DNA from: Streptomyces longispororuber
Lineage (GTDB): Bacteria; Actinomycetota; Actinomycetes; Streptomycetales; Streptomycetaceae
Direction of reading: 5' to 3'
Length of the DNA: 45,425 bases
NCBI RefSeq assembly: GCF_024448165.1
Contig: NZ_JAMOLN010000061.1
Coordinates: 1-45,425 of the forward strand
The notes under the pieces are model-generated. The model did no database searches and was not told where the DNA came from. It worked only from the letters and a program-made list of their open reading frames with translations. Below, piece after piece: positions 33,499-41,317 of this stretch (the stretch's first letter is position 1; each line of letters opens with the position of its first letter). The position numbers and the translations under genes were made by a program.

Positions 33499-33975
33499 TC
33501 AGGCGGGCAACGTGAAGAGCACCTCGCCCACCTCCTCCCCCCGGCCGTGCGCGAAGTCGCGTTCGGTGCCGGTGGGGCGGAAGCCGCACTTCGTCAGGAC
33601 CCGGACGGACGCGGCGTTGTCGGCGGCCGCCCGGGCGTGGAGCGGGCGTTCGGGGGCGAGGGCGAGCAGGGCGCGCAGCGCGGCGGTGGCGGCGCCCCGG
33701 CCCCAGTGCCGGCGGTCGATCCAGTACGTGACCTCGCGTTCGCCGGGCGGGCCGTACACGGACGCGTGGCCGATGACCTCGCCGTCGTCGGCGACGACCG
33801 TGCGCACGAGGCACGTCGGGTCCTCAAGGATCCTGGTCCAGTGGGCCTGGAAGTGGGCGAGGTCCGAGGGGTCCTTGGCGGTGAACGCCGCCATCCGGAT
33901 CCCCTCGGGGTCGTTCGTCTGGGCGAAGAACGCGGGGAGATCGGCATCCCTGACGTCGCGCAGCGTGATCTCCAT
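33499..33975 (-). CDS. GNAT-family N-acetyltransferase
   Basis: This is a 158-residue protein of the RimJ/RimL-like acetyltransferase type. It starts MEITLRDVRDADLPAFFAQT; the acetyl-CoA binding region is YWIDRRHWGRGAATAALRAL (~84-103, R-x-x-G-x-G/A), followed by ARAAADNAASVRVLTKCGF (~114-132), both standard for the family. ATG 33975 is chosen because GGAGG lies 8 bases upstream. The substrate is unknown. It is 85 bases downstream of the nearest start on its strand and probably an independent small gene. Confidence 0.85.
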   Translation of the reverse strand: MEITLRDVRDADLPAFFAQTNDPEGIRMAAFTAKDPSDLAHFQAHWTRILEDPTCLVRTVVADDGEVIGHASVYGPPGEREVTYWIDRRHWGRGAATAALRALLALAPERPLHARAAADNAASVRVLTKCGFRPTGTERDFAHGRGEEVGEVLFTLPA

Positions 33976-34060
33976 GGGCGGGCCTCCGGACAGCTGGTCG
34001 TGGTGAGCGTCGGCGCCCCGGTGTCCGTGGGGCGCCTCGCCGATCATTGCACCGGTCCTC

Positions 34061-34798
34061 TCAACTCACGCTGTCCTGGGCCGGGTTGGCGGGCTTGGTG
34101 TGCAGGACCTCGCGGGCCTGTTCCGCCGCGCGCAGGGTGCTCTCGGAGATGAAGTCGACGAAGCGGGCGATGTTCTCCAGGCGGGTGGCGGCGGGGGTGC
34201 CGGGGCCGAGGACCGTCACGCCCTGGCGGGCGACGTCGGCGACGCGGGCCGTGGCGCGGGCGCTGGCGATCGTGGACTGGTACATGACCTCGTCGTCCAC
34301 GCAGTAGCGCTCGCGGCGGCGTTCGTCGCGCTCGCGGCGTACGAGTCCCTGGCTCTCCAGGAAGGCGATGGCCTTGGAGACGGTGGCGGGGCTGATCTCG
34401 AGGCGCTCGACGAGTTCGGCCGCGGTGACGCTGCCGCTGTCGGTGGTGTAGAGGCAGACCATGACCCTGGCCGTCATCCGCGGCAGGCCCGAGGCCATGA
34501 AGACGGTCGTGAACTCCTCCTCGTAGTCCTGTACGGCTTCGAGGTCGCGGCCGTGGGGCAGCGCGGCGGTACCGGCGTCGCGCGGTGCGGCCTTCTTGCG
34601 GCGGCGGGCGCGGTGTTCGGTGGAGCGGTGGGCGATCTCGGCGCGGTAGGCGGTGGGGCCGCCGTTGCGCATGACCTCGCGGGTGATGGTCGAGGTGGGG
34701 CGTTCCAGGCGCCTGGCGATCTCCGCGTAGGCGAGGCCGTCGGCCAGCCCCACGGCGATCTGCTGGCGTTCGGACTGGCTGAGCCTGCCTCCCGGCAT
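34061..34798 (-). CDS. GbsR/MarR-like regulator with extra N-terminal helix-turn-helix
   Basis: This is a 245-residue DNA-binding protein. Residues 1-45 form a helix-turn-helix like that of IS30-type proteins (LSQSERQQIAVGLADGLAYA, then EIARRLERPTSTITREVMRNGG). Residues ~85-180 are a MarR/GbsR winged helix (MTARVMVCLYTTDSGSVTAA, then ELVERLEISPATVSKAIAFL). It is too short and lacks a DDE domain, so it is not a transposase. Start ATG 34798 has GAAGGAGA just upstream. It is divergent from the DUF4097 gene, and the shared intergenic region holds several palindromes with GTTGC half-sites, so it likely regulates both. Confidence 0.87.
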   Translation of the reverse strand: MPGGRLSQSERQQIAVGLADGLAYAEIARRLERPTSTITREVMRNGGPTAYRAEIAHRSTEHRARRRKKAAPRDAGTAALPHGRDLEAVQDYEEEFTTVFMASGLPRMTARVMVCLYTTDSGSVTAAELVERLEISPATVSKAIAFLESQGLVRRERDERRRERYCVDDEVMYQSTIASARATARVADVARQGVTVLGPGTPAATRLENIARFVDFISESTLRAAEQAREVLHTKPANPAQDSVS

Positions 34799-34928
34799 CA
34801 CGGTCTCCTTCGTGGTGCGTCTGCACGGTGCGTATGGGTGCGTGTGCGTGCGTGGTGGCGCCAGCATAGCGTTCACTTTCATTTCATTGCTACGGCCTTG
34901 ACGGAGCACTGTTGCGTTAGCTTCTAAG

Positions 34929-35017
34929 TCGTTGCAACGAAATCTCTCATCTGACCTGTGGATACTGCATTTTTACGCAACAAGCATGTTGCCAGAACCA
35001 TGAACGCAACGTAGCGT
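34929..35017 (+). promoter_or_regulatory. Operators and promoter between the GbsR-like and DUF4097 genes
   Basis: The 279-base divergent gap contains a perfect palindrome TCGTTGCAACGA (34929-34940) and a second one with arms GCAACA and TGTTGC (34977-34992). A + strand promoter TTGCCA (34989-34994), 17 bases, TAGCGT (35012-35017) follows, with the second palindrome overlapping its -35. More GTTGC/GCAAC copies lie nearby. Repression of the DUF4097 gene by the adjacent regulator is inferred. Confidence 0.5.
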
Positions 35018-35077
35018 TTACGACATCAGAAACCACGGGCCGCAAGGGTCCACGGCATACGGATGAAGGAACTCGCC

Positions 35078-35749
35078 ATGCAGAAGTTCGACACCGCCGC
35101 CCCGATCTCCACCGTCCTGAACGTTCCCGCCGCCCGCGTCAGGTTCATCGCCGCCGACCGCGCCGACACCACGGTCGAGGTCCGGCCCGCCGATGCCGCC
35201 AAGTCTCGCGACGCCAAGGCCGCCGAGCTGGTCGAGGTCGCCTTCGCCGACGGTGTCCTGCGGATCGAGACCCCGGAGGCGCAGCACAAGGCGCTGGGCA
35301 ACTCCGGTTCCGTCGAGATCACGGTCGAGCTGCCCGCCGGCTCCGGCGTGGACGCCAAGCTGGCCGCCGGTGAGCTGCGGGGCGTCGGCCGCCTCGGCGA
35401 CGTCACCGTGGATGCCGCCCAGGGCCCCGTCGCGCTCGACGAGGCCGCCGGCGCCCACCTCACCCTCCAGGACGGCGACATCACCGTGGGCCGCCTGACC
35501 GGTTCCGCCGAACTCCGCACCCAGCGGGGCGACTTGACGGTGTCCGAGGCCGCGCACGGCACGCTCACCCTGCACACCGAGAAGGGTGACATCACGGTCG
35601 GCGCCGCCCACGGCACCTCCGCCACGCTTGACGCCCGCACCGGATACGGCCGGGTCCAGAACGCCCTCAAGAACGCCGACGGCGCCGACGCCGGCCTGAA
35701 CATCAAGGCCACCACCGCCTACGGCGACATCGCCGCCCGCAGCCTCTGA
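35078..35749 (+). CDS. DUF4097-family beta-repeat protein
   Basis: This is a 223-residue protein with the repetitive beta-strand pattern of the DUF4097 'putative adhesin' family: VEITVELPAGSGVDAKLAAG, LHTEKGDITVGAAHG and TTAYGDIAARS. It has no signal peptide or membrane helix, so it is probably cytoplasmic. ATG 35078 is used because GAAGGA lies 8 bases upstream; the in-frame ATG 35063 lacks a site. Pairing with a divergent GbsR-type regulator is common in Streptomyces. Molecular function is unknown. It ends in a strong hairpin terminator. Confidence 0.85.
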   Translation: MQKFDTAAPISTVLNVPAARVRFIAADRADTTVEVRPADAAKSRDAKAAELVEVAFADGVLRIETPEAQHKALGNSGSVEITVELPAGSGVDAKLAAGELRGVGRLGDVTVDAAQGPVALDEAAGAHLTLQDGDITVGRLTGSAELRTQRGDLTVSEAAHGTLTLHTEKGDITVGAAHGTSATLDARTGYGRVQNALKNADGADAGLNIKATTAYGDIAARSL

Positions 35750-35775
35750 CCCAGGGCGGACCGTCGGCCCCACAC

Positions 35776-35825
35776 AGCAGAAGGCACCCACTCGATCACA
35801 TCGATCGAGGCGGGTGCCTTCTGCT
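35776..35825 (+). terminator. Strong hairpin terminator after the DUF4097 gene
   Basis: AGCAGAAGGCACCCACTCGAT (35776-35796, written here minus mismatches) pairs with 35804-35825; the stem core AGAAGGCACCC pairs with GGGTGCCTTCT. It ends in a short T-rich run and separates this gene from the exporter unit. Confidence 0.8.
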
Positions 35826-35876
35826 GTTCGCCGACTGCTGTTCGCCGACTGCCGTTCGCCGACTGCCGTTTGCCGG
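35821..35876. repeat. 14-base tandem repeat, four copies
   Basis: CTGCTGTTCGCCGA occurs twice exactly (35821-35848), then CTGCCGTTCGCCGA (35849-35862) and a degenerate CTGCCGTTTGCCGG (35863-35876). The array is noncoding and sits between the terminator and the exporter promoter. It has no spacer structure, so it is not a CRISPR. Confidence 0.85.
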
Positions 35877-35905
35877 AGACGGCGCGCGACACGGAAGGGA
35901 AAGTG

Positions 35906-35951
35906 CGAGTCGACTCGATATTGACAGTCACCTCTCATTTGGGAGTACTCT
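35906..35951 (+). promoter_or_regulatory. Promoter and operators of the MFS-TetR unit
   Basis: TTGACA (35921-35926) is a consensus -35; a -10 is AGTACT at 17 bases or TACTCT at 19. A perfect 12-base palindrome CGAGTCGACTCG (35906-35917) lies just upstream, and TGACAGTCA (35922-35930) and GAGTACTC (35943-35950) are further short palindromes. The TetR encoded downstream is the likely binder. Confidence 0.6.
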
Positions 35952-36036
35952 TTCAATTATCGGCCACGTCCTGCACATGCGGCCGGTCCTCGCGCTCCCC
36001 CTTCCCCGTGTCCGCGCACTCCTCCGGAGGCCCGTC

Positions 36037-37629
36037 ATGCAAGGCACCGCGAACCGCTCCCCCCGACGCTGGCTCACCCTCGCCGCGCTCACCCTCAGCG
36101 TCCTGATCGTCGGACTCGACGGCACCGTGATCAACGTCGCGCTGCCCACCATCTCCACCCAACTCCACGCCACCAGCGCGCAGTTGCAGTGGATCGGCGG
36201 CGGCTACCTGCTCGCTCTCTCGGTCGCGATGCTGCCGGTCGGCAAACTCGGCGACCGGTTCGGGCACAAGAAGATCCTGCTCGGCGGCATCGCCCTGTTC
36301 GGCCTCGCGTCCCTCGCCGGAGCCGCCGCCGGAACGCCCGCCGCGGTGATCGCCGCACGAGCCGTCCTCGGTGTCGGCGCCGCCGTGATCATGCCGCTGT
36401 CCATGGCGATCCTGCCGCGCGTCTTCGACAAGGAAGAGCTGCCCCGGGCCGTCGCCGTCTGGACCGCGGCGACCGCCCTCGGCATGCCCGTCGGGCCGCT
36501 GGTCGGCGGCTGGCTCCTGGACCACTTCTGGTGGGGATCGGTCTTCCTCTTCAACGTCCCCGTCGTCGTGCTCGCCCTCCTCGCCGGCCTGTGGCTGCTG
36601 CCCTCGGACGCGAGCCGTACCCAACTCCCTTACAGCAAGGGCTCGTTCGACCTGGCGGGCAGCGCGCTCGGCGCGGGCGGCATCATCGCGCTCGTCTACG
36701 GCACCATCCTCATCCCGACCGACGGCTGGACGTCCCCGTCCGTCCTGGTCTCCCTCGTCCTGGCGGCCGGCCTGCTGACCGCGTTCGTGCGGCACGAGCG
36801 GCGCACCGTGCACCCGATCATCGACCTGGCCCTCTTCGCCGACCGGCGGTTCCGCTGGGGCACGCTGATCGCCGTCTTCGTCAATTTCGCCGTCATGGGC
36901 ATCCTGTTCGTCACCCCCCAGTACCTGGAGGCCGTCCTCGGCAACGACTCGTTCGGTACCGGCCTGCGCGTCCTGCCTCTCATCGGCGGGCTGATGGCCG
37001 CCGCGACCCTGAGCGAGGCCCTCGTGCCGCGTCTCGGCGCCCGCACCGTCGTCCCGGCCGGGCTCGCCCTGCTCGCGGCCGGCACCTTCCTCGGCGCGAC
37101 CACCGCACCCGGCGACGGCTACGGCTTCACCGCCCTGTGGCTCGGCCTGACCGGCCTCGGCTTCGGACTCGCCGTCGTCCCCGCCACCAGCCTCGTCATG
37201 GGCGTCCTGCCCGAGACGGGCACCGGCTCGGGCACAAGCCTCCTGGAGACCGTGCAGCAGCTCGGCGGCACCCTCGGCGTCGCCGGCCTCGGCAGCCTCC
37301 TCGGCTACGGGTACCTGCAGCGCCTCACCACGGACGATCTGGCCGGACTGCCCGCGCCCGCCGCCGACGCCGCCCGCGACTCGGTCAGCGGCGCCGACGC
37401 GGTCGCCGGGCAGCTCCACCTGCCGGGCCTCGCCGACTCCGCGCACGCCGCGTTCGTCCACGGCATGGACCTGGTGCTGGCCGGCTGCGGCGCCCTGGCC
37501 CTGCTCGCGGCGGTCGCGGCCGCCCTGTTCCTGCCCCGGGGCATGGCCACCGGAACCGAGGAGGGAACCACGGCGGGATCCACGGAGGTGGCCCGAACCC
37601 TGCCCGAGCCCGCAGAATCGCTGACATGA
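36037..37629 (+). CDS. MFS drug exporter, DHA2 (EmrB/QacA) family
   Basis: This is a 530-residue membrane protein with about 14 transmembrane helices. The family motifs LDGTVINVALPTI (helix 1) and GKLGDRFGHKKIL (loop 2-3, motif A) are clear, and the GPLVGGWLLDHFWWG motif C lies in helix 5. It exports hydrophobic compounds using proton flow. ATG 36037 is chosen because CCGGAGG ends six bases upstream. The stop overlaps the TetR start (ATGA), so exporter and repressor are one unit under the promoter at 35906-35951. The substrate is unknown. Confidence 0.93.
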   Translation: MQGTANRSPRRWLTLAALTLSVLIVGLDGTVINVALPTISTQLHATSAQLQWIGGGYLLALSVAMLPVGKLGDRFGHKKILLGGIALFGLASLAGAAAGTPAAVIAARAVLGVGAAVIMPLSMAILPRVFDKEELPRAVAVWTAATALGMPVGPLVGGWLLDHFWWGSVFLFNVPVVVLALLAGLWLLPSDASRTQLPYSKGSFDLAGSALGAGGIIALVYGTILIPTDGWTSPSVLVSLVLAAGLLTAFVRHERRTVHPIIDLALFADRRFRWGTLIAVFVNFAVMGILFVTPQYLEAVLGNDSFGTGLRVLPLIGGLMAAATLSEALVPRLGARTVVPAGLALLAAGTFLGATTAPGDGYGFTALWLGLTGLGFGLAVVPATSLVMGVLPETGTGSGTSLLETVQQLGGTLGVAGLGSLLGYGYLQRLTTDDLAGLPAPAADAARDSVSGADAVAGQLHLPGLADSAHAAFVHGMDLVLAGCGALALLAAVAAALFLPRGMATGTEEGTTAGSTEVARTLPEPAESLT

Positions 37630-38234
37630 CGACGCGTACGACACCGACCAAACCGCCGGGCCTGCGGGAACGCAAGAAGCAGCAGACCCGGCAGCGCATC
37701 CGCGAAGAGGCCTACCGCCTCTTCGCGGAACGCGGCTACGAGGCCACCACCGTCGACGAGATCGCGGCCGCCGCCGACATCTCCCCCTCCACCTTCTTCC
37801 GGTACTTCCCGTCGAAGGAGGACGTCGTCACGCAGGACGAGTACGACCCCGCGCTCGCCGAGGCGCTGCGCGCCCGCCCGGCCGGCGAGCCCACCGTGGA
37901 CGCCATCCGCGCCGCCCTCGTCGGCCCGCTCGGCGAACTCCTCGACGGCGACCGCGAGCAGCTCCTGCTCCGTACCCGGATCACCTTCACCGACCCGGAG
38001 ATCAGGGCCCGCTCGGTCGCCGAGCAGGAGCGCAGCGAGGCCGTGCTGGCCGAGGTCATCGCCGAGCGCAGCGGGCGCGACGCGCGCGACCTGGAGGTCA
38101 AGTGCGCGGCCGCCGCGATCATCGCGGTGTTCACGACGCTGATGCGGCACTGGGTCGAGGGGGACGGCAAGGAGGATCTGCTCGCGCTCTACGACCGCCA
38201 TCTCCAGCTGCTCAGCCGGGGGTTCGACTTCTGA
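37626..38234 (+). CDS. TetR-family repressor of the MFS exporter
   Basis: This is a 202-residue regulator. Its helix-turn-helix is TTVDEIAAAADISPSTFFRYFPSKEDVV (given here in parts: TTVDEIAAAADIS, STFFRYFPSKED), near residues 35-62. The C-terminal domain is a typical ligand-binding helical bundle. Overlap with the exporter stop and the lack of another promoter show that it is co-expressed with its likely target, a standard feedback arrangement. Confidence 0.92.
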   Translation: MTTRTTPTKPPGLRERKKQQTRQRIREEAYRLFAERGYEATTVDEIAAAADISPSTFFRYFPSKEDVVTQDEYDPALAEALRARPAGEPTVDAIRAALVGPLGELLDGDREQLLLRTRITFTDPEIRARSVAEQERSEAVLAEVIAERSGRDARDLEVKCAAAAIIAVFTTLMRHWVEGDGKEDLLALYDRHLQLLSRGFDF

Positions 38235-38257
38235 CCCGGCGGTCGCCGGGAGAGGTC

Positions 38258-38734
38258 TCAGAGCCGGGACGACCTGATCTCCTTCAGGTGAGCGATCAGG
38301 TCGTCGACCGCTCCGAGGCCCTGCGACCCGTCGGTGACGACGGTGCGGCCGTCGAACTGGAGGCGGTACTCGAACAGGTCCCTGGACCGGTCGTCGACCG
38401 CGCGGGAGGGCGGGTCGACGGCGTCCACGGTGTCGAGGAGGCCGTCCAGCTTCTCCTTCTCCGTCCGCGTCAGGTCGTCCGCCTGCGAGCGGTCGCCCGC
38501 GCGGTCGACGAGGAAGACGTCGCCGCCGGACGTGACCTCGACACCGTGCCGGACCCCGGCGTAGCCGCCGCTCACGGAGAGGCTCACCGCGTCGTGCCCC
38601 GAGCCGGTGAGACCGCAGCCGCCGAGGAGAAGCACCCCGGACACGGCGCCCAGCGCCAGGTTCACCGCTCTCGTCGTCCTCGCGCCTTTCCTGGACCGGA
38701 AGTCGGACGCGATCCGGGCGCGGGTGAAGTCCAT
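38258..38734 (-). CDS. Small lipoprotein, unknown function
   Basis: This is a 158-residue protein. A basic N-terminus (residues 1-22) is followed by a hydrophobic helix and the lipobox LLGGC with Cys40 as the predicted lipidated residue, so it should be anchored outside the membrane. The mature part (GLTGSGHDAVSLSVSGGYAG onward) is rich in Asp and Gly and resembles uncharacterised actinobacterial lipoproteins. The ribosome binding site before ATG 38734 is weak, and a start closer to the hydrophobic helix is possible. It converges with the TetR gene. Confidence 0.7.
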   Translation of the reverse strand: MDFTRARIASDFRSRKGARTTRAVNLALGAVSGVLLLGGCGLTGSGHDAVSLSVSGGYAGVRHGVEVTSGGDVFLVDRAGDRSQADDLTRTEKEKLDGLLDTVDAVDPPSRAVDDRSRDLFEYRLQFDGRTVVTDGSQGLGAVDDLIAHLKEIRSSRL

Positions 38735-38820
38735 GAGCCGATGGTGCCAGGAGTCGTCGCGGAACGGGCCCCTTCAGGAGCAAGACCGGTGAGGAGCACG
38801 GCCGTTCATCAGGCGCTGCG

Positions 38821-39603
38821 TCAGCCGGTTCGCAGGGTGCGGTCCAGCAGGGCCAGCAGTCGGTCCCAGTGACGCTGTGAACCGGCCGGGCTGAAGGCGT
38901 CCGTGTCGGACATCGTGAAGCCGTGGACGGTGTCGGGGTAGGTCTCGGTGGTGTGGACGACGCCCGCGGCGTCCAGTGCGCGCGTGAGCTCGGAGAGCGC
39001 CTCGGGCGACATGTCGTTCCCGGAGAGGCCGAGGTGGACCTCCGCGGTGAGTGCCGGGATGCCGTGGTGCGGGCTGTCGGGCTCGTCGGTGACCAGGAAG
39101 CCGGGGTGGAACCCGGCGACGGCGGCGACCTCGCCGGGGTGGGCCGTCGCGGCGCGCAGGGCCAGGGCGCCACCGATGCAGTAGCCCAGGGTGGCGACCG
39201 GACCGGCGGCGACCTCGGGCTGCGCGGTGAGGAAACCGAGGTAGGCGTCGGCGTCGCGGAGGATGCGCTCGGTGGGGAGCGCCGCCTCCAGGTAGGGCAT
39301 CAGGCCCTCGATGACCGCGGGCCGGATGTCCGCGCCGATGTGGGCGGGGAGATCGGCGACCGGGGCCGTGCCGTGCCGGTAGTAGAGGTTCGGGACGAGC
39401 ACGTAGTAGCCGTGTGCGGCCAACTGGCGGGCCCGTTCCCTCAGTTCGGGGCGGACGCCGAACGCGTCCGGATACAGCAGCACCCCCGGGTGGCGGCCGC
39501 CGTCGCCGGGAAGAGCGGCGAAGGCGTCGGACTGACCGTCGGGGGTGGGTATCCGCAGGGCCTTGGTGTGGGTGTCGCGGTTGACAGGGGCGTCGGTGGG
39601 AAT
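38821..39603 (-). CDS. Dienelactone hydrolase family protein with apparent ATT start
   Basis: This is a ~260-residue alpha/beta hydrolase. The nucleophile elbow is LGYCIGGALAL with a catalytic cysteine, as in dienelactone hydrolase, and VHGFTMSD near the C-terminus holds the histidine. The first ATG/GTG/TTG in frame (GTG 39483) would delete the first strand. Upstream codons read PTDAPVNRDTHTKALRIPTP, which fits the family N-terminus, and an ATT at 39603 stands about 10 bases after GGAAGG. No other start lies between it and the upstream TAA. So it may start at AUU or have lost an ATG by mutation. It is divergent from a MarR gene with two operators between. Confidence 0.8.
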   Translation of the reverse strand: MPTDAPVNRDTHTKALRIPTPDGQSDAFAALPGDGGRHPGVLLYPDAFGVRPELRERARQLAAHGYYVLVPNLYYRHGTAPVADLPAHIGADIRPAVIEGLMPYLEAALPTERILRDADAYLGFLTAQPEVAAGPVATLGYCIGGALALRAATAHPGEVAAVAGFHPGFLVTDEPDSPHHGIPALTAEVHLGLSGNDMSPEALSELTRALDAAGVVHTTETYPDTVHGFTMSDTDAFSPAGSQRHWDRLLALLDRTLRTG

Positions 39604-39633
39604 GGCGGGTGGTCCTTCCTGGTCGCCCGTTCG

Positions 39634-39693
39634 CCGTTAGTGCCACTAACGGTGTCGGGGCGACCGAACGTATAGCGTTAGTCTCACTAACGC
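39634..39693. promoter_or_regulatory. Two MarR-type operators between the dienelactone hydrolase and MarR genes
   Basis: CCGTTAGTGCCACTAACGG (39634-39652) and GCGTTAGTCTCACTAACGC (39675-39693) are both near-perfect palindromes sharing TTAGTNNNACTAA, with centres 41 bases apart, about four helical turns. A TATA-like stretch (GTATAG, 39670-39675) touches the second. The MarR protein likely represses both divergent genes. Confidence 0.8.
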
Positions 39694-39721
39694 AAGGGAC
39701 CGGAAGGTCGTCACAGGACCC

Positions 39722-39756
39722 GGGACGTGGGACACGGGACACGGGACACGGGACAT
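39722..39756. repeat. 7-base tandem repeat, five copies, just before the MarR gene
   Basis: Units GGGACGT, GGGACAC (three times) and GGGACAT run head to tail and end five bases before the ATG at 39761. The G/A-rich units could act as multiple weak ribosome binding sites. Their number could change by slippage. Confidence 0.75.
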
Positions 39757-39760
39757 CGGG

Positions 39761-40252
39761 ATGGGCGCCATGAGCAGAGCCGAGGCCACGCACGGGGTGC
39801 CCGACCGGCTGCGGGGGCGGGCGAGTCGGCTGTTGTCGCAGCTGACGACCCGGTCGGACCGGCTGATCAACGACGGACTCGCCCGGGCAGACGCCCGCAA
39901 GTGGCACTACGCGGTGCTCGCGTCGCTGCAGGACCACGGGCCGGGCAGCCAGGCGGCGCTGAGCCGGCGCACCGGCATCTACCGCAGCGACATGGTCGGC
40001 GTGATCGACGAACTGACCGAGCGTCAACTCGTCGAGCGGGCACCGGACCCGGCCGACCGGCGCCGCAACCTCATCACGATCTCCGCCCGCGGCCGCCGCC
40101 GGCTGCGCCGGCTCGACGACGTCCTGGACGAGCTGCACGACGAGCTGCTCGCGCCGCTGGACCAGGCCGAGCGCGACCAGTTCGTCACGCTGCTCACGCG
40201 CCTGCTTGACCACCACTCGGACGCGCCTGACCGGGCAGACGGTGGCTCATGA
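39761..40252 (+). CDS. MarR-family regulator
   Basis: This is a 163-residue protein with the MarR winged helix: WHYAVLASLQDHGPGSQAAL, then RRTGIYRSDMVGVIDELTER, then VERAPDPADRRRNLITISARG (the wing, DPADRR). The start may be ATG 39761 or ATG 39770. It is divergent from the dienelactone hydrolase and has two strong operators in its promoter, so it is probably autorepressing and may respond to a phenolic or lactone ligand. Its 3' end overlaps the convergent LysR gene by 59 bases. Confidence 0.9.
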   Translation: MGAMSRAEATHGVPDRLRGRASRLLSQLTTRSDRLINDGLARADARKWHYAVLASLQDHGPGSQAALSRRTGIYRSDMVGVIDELTERQLVERAPDPADRRRNLITISARGRRRLRRLDDVLDELHDELLAPLDQAERDQFVTLLTRLLDHHSDAPDRADGGS

Positions 40253-41126
40253 ACGGGCGGGACATGAGGAACTCCCGGAATCTCAGGGCGGCTTCGGAGA
40301 GGTGGGCGTCGCGGCGCCGGACGAGCGTGAGCACGCGCTGACAGGCGGGGGCGTCCACCCGGACCCAGGCCACCGGGACCTGTGAACCGGTACCGAGTTC
40401 CCGGGAGATCGCCGGGATCAGGCCGATGCCGAGCCCCGCGCTGATCAGCACCTGGCTCGCGCCCGGCTCGTCGCCCTCGCACGACAGCACGGGGGTGAGC
40501 CCCTCGGCCGCGAAGAGCCGGTCCAGGAGGGCCCGCTGCCAGTGGCCCCTGCGGGTGGTCACGAAGGGCTCGTCGGCGATCTCGCGGATCGTCACGCTCT
40601 CCCGCCCGTCGAGCCGGTGCCCGCGCGGGACGGCGAGCAGCACCTCTTCCCGTACGAGCTCCTCCGTCTGCAGCCGGGAGCCGGACAGCGGCTGCGACGC
40701 GACGCAGAAGTCGACCTCGCCGACGCGTAGTTGGCGCTCCATCTCCTCCGCGTTCGACTGGTAGAGCCGTACGTCGGCGTGCGGCTGGACGGCGCGGAAG
40801 CTGCCGAGGACCGTGGTGATGGTCAACAGGGTCTCGCTCGCGATGCTGACCCGGCCGAGCCCCAGTTCGCCCGCCTCGCGCACGGCCCGTACGCCGTCGT
40901 CGAGTTCGCTCAGCGTGCGGTCGACGTGGCGTAGGAACATCGCCCCGTACGCGTTGAGCCGGATCCCGCGGCCCTGCCGGTCGAACAGCGGGGCCCCCAG
41001 CTCGCCCTCCAGGCGGGCGATGGTGCGGCTGAGCGAGGGCTGAGCGATGCCCAGTTCGTCGGCGGCGCGGCTGATGTGCTCGTAGCGGGCGACGAGCTGG
41101 AAGTAGCGCAACTGCAGCAGGTCCAC
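40194..41126 (-). CDS. LysR-family regulator, divergent from the cytochrome bd operon
   Basis: This is a 310-residue regulator. The N-terminal helix-turn-helix is DLLQLRYFQLVARYEHISRA and then ADELGIAQPSLSRTIARLEG; a periplasmic-binding-like effector domain follows (~90-290). GTG 41126 is preferred because GGGAGGGG precedes it and LysR proteins usually begin at this helix; an upstream ATG (41171) lacks a good site. It is transcribed away from cydA, and a palindrome lies between them (41174-41189), so it may control the cyd genes. Its effector is unknown. Confidence 0.88.
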   Translation of the reverse strand: MDLLQLRYFQLVARYEHISRAADELGIAQPSLSRTIARLEGELGAPLFDRQGRGIRLNAYGAMFLRHVDRTLSELDDGVRAVREAGELGLGRVSIASETLLTITTVLGSFRAVQPHADVRLYQSNAEEMERQLRVGEVDFCVASQPLSGSRLQTEELVREEVLLAVPRGHRLDGRESVTIREIADEPFVTTRRGHWQRALLDRLFAAEGLTPVLSCEGDEPGASQVLISAGLGIGLIPAISRELGTGSQVPVAWVRVDAPACQRVLTLVRRRDAHLSEAALRFREFLMSRPFMSHRLPGQARPSGGQAGA

Positions 41127-41173
41127 GATTCCCGCCCCTCCCCCGGCCCGGCCGACTCGGCCCGCCTTCATTC

Positions 41174-41240
41174 ATGCCTGCCGAGGCATCGTCCCATGGC
41201 AAAACTGGTCTTGGAAATACATGAGTGCTTGTCCCTACGG
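41174..41240. promoter_or_regulatory. LysR-box-like palindrome and possible cydA promoter
   Basis: ATGCCT (41174-41179) and AGGCAT (41184-41189) form an inverted repeat with a 4-base spacer, in the size range of a LysR box. A weak + strand promoter TTGGAA (41211-41216), 18 bases, CTACGG (41235-41240) follows. I see no TGTGAA..TTCACA Rex site in this gap. Confidence 0.35.
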
Positions 41241-41317
41241 TCGTCACCGGGGCAACCGCCCCGCCCCTTCACCCTTCCGATTCCGATCTCCCGCCCCTCG
41301 ACCAAGGACGGTGCACC

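Noticed and set aside
34661..34798. IS30-type transposase because of the N-terminal helix-turn-helix
   Set aside because: The protein continues into a MarR/GbsR domain, has no DDE residues and no inverted repeats flank it.
35821..35876. CRISPR array
   Set aside because: The 14-base units are directly adjacent without spacers and no cas genes are present.
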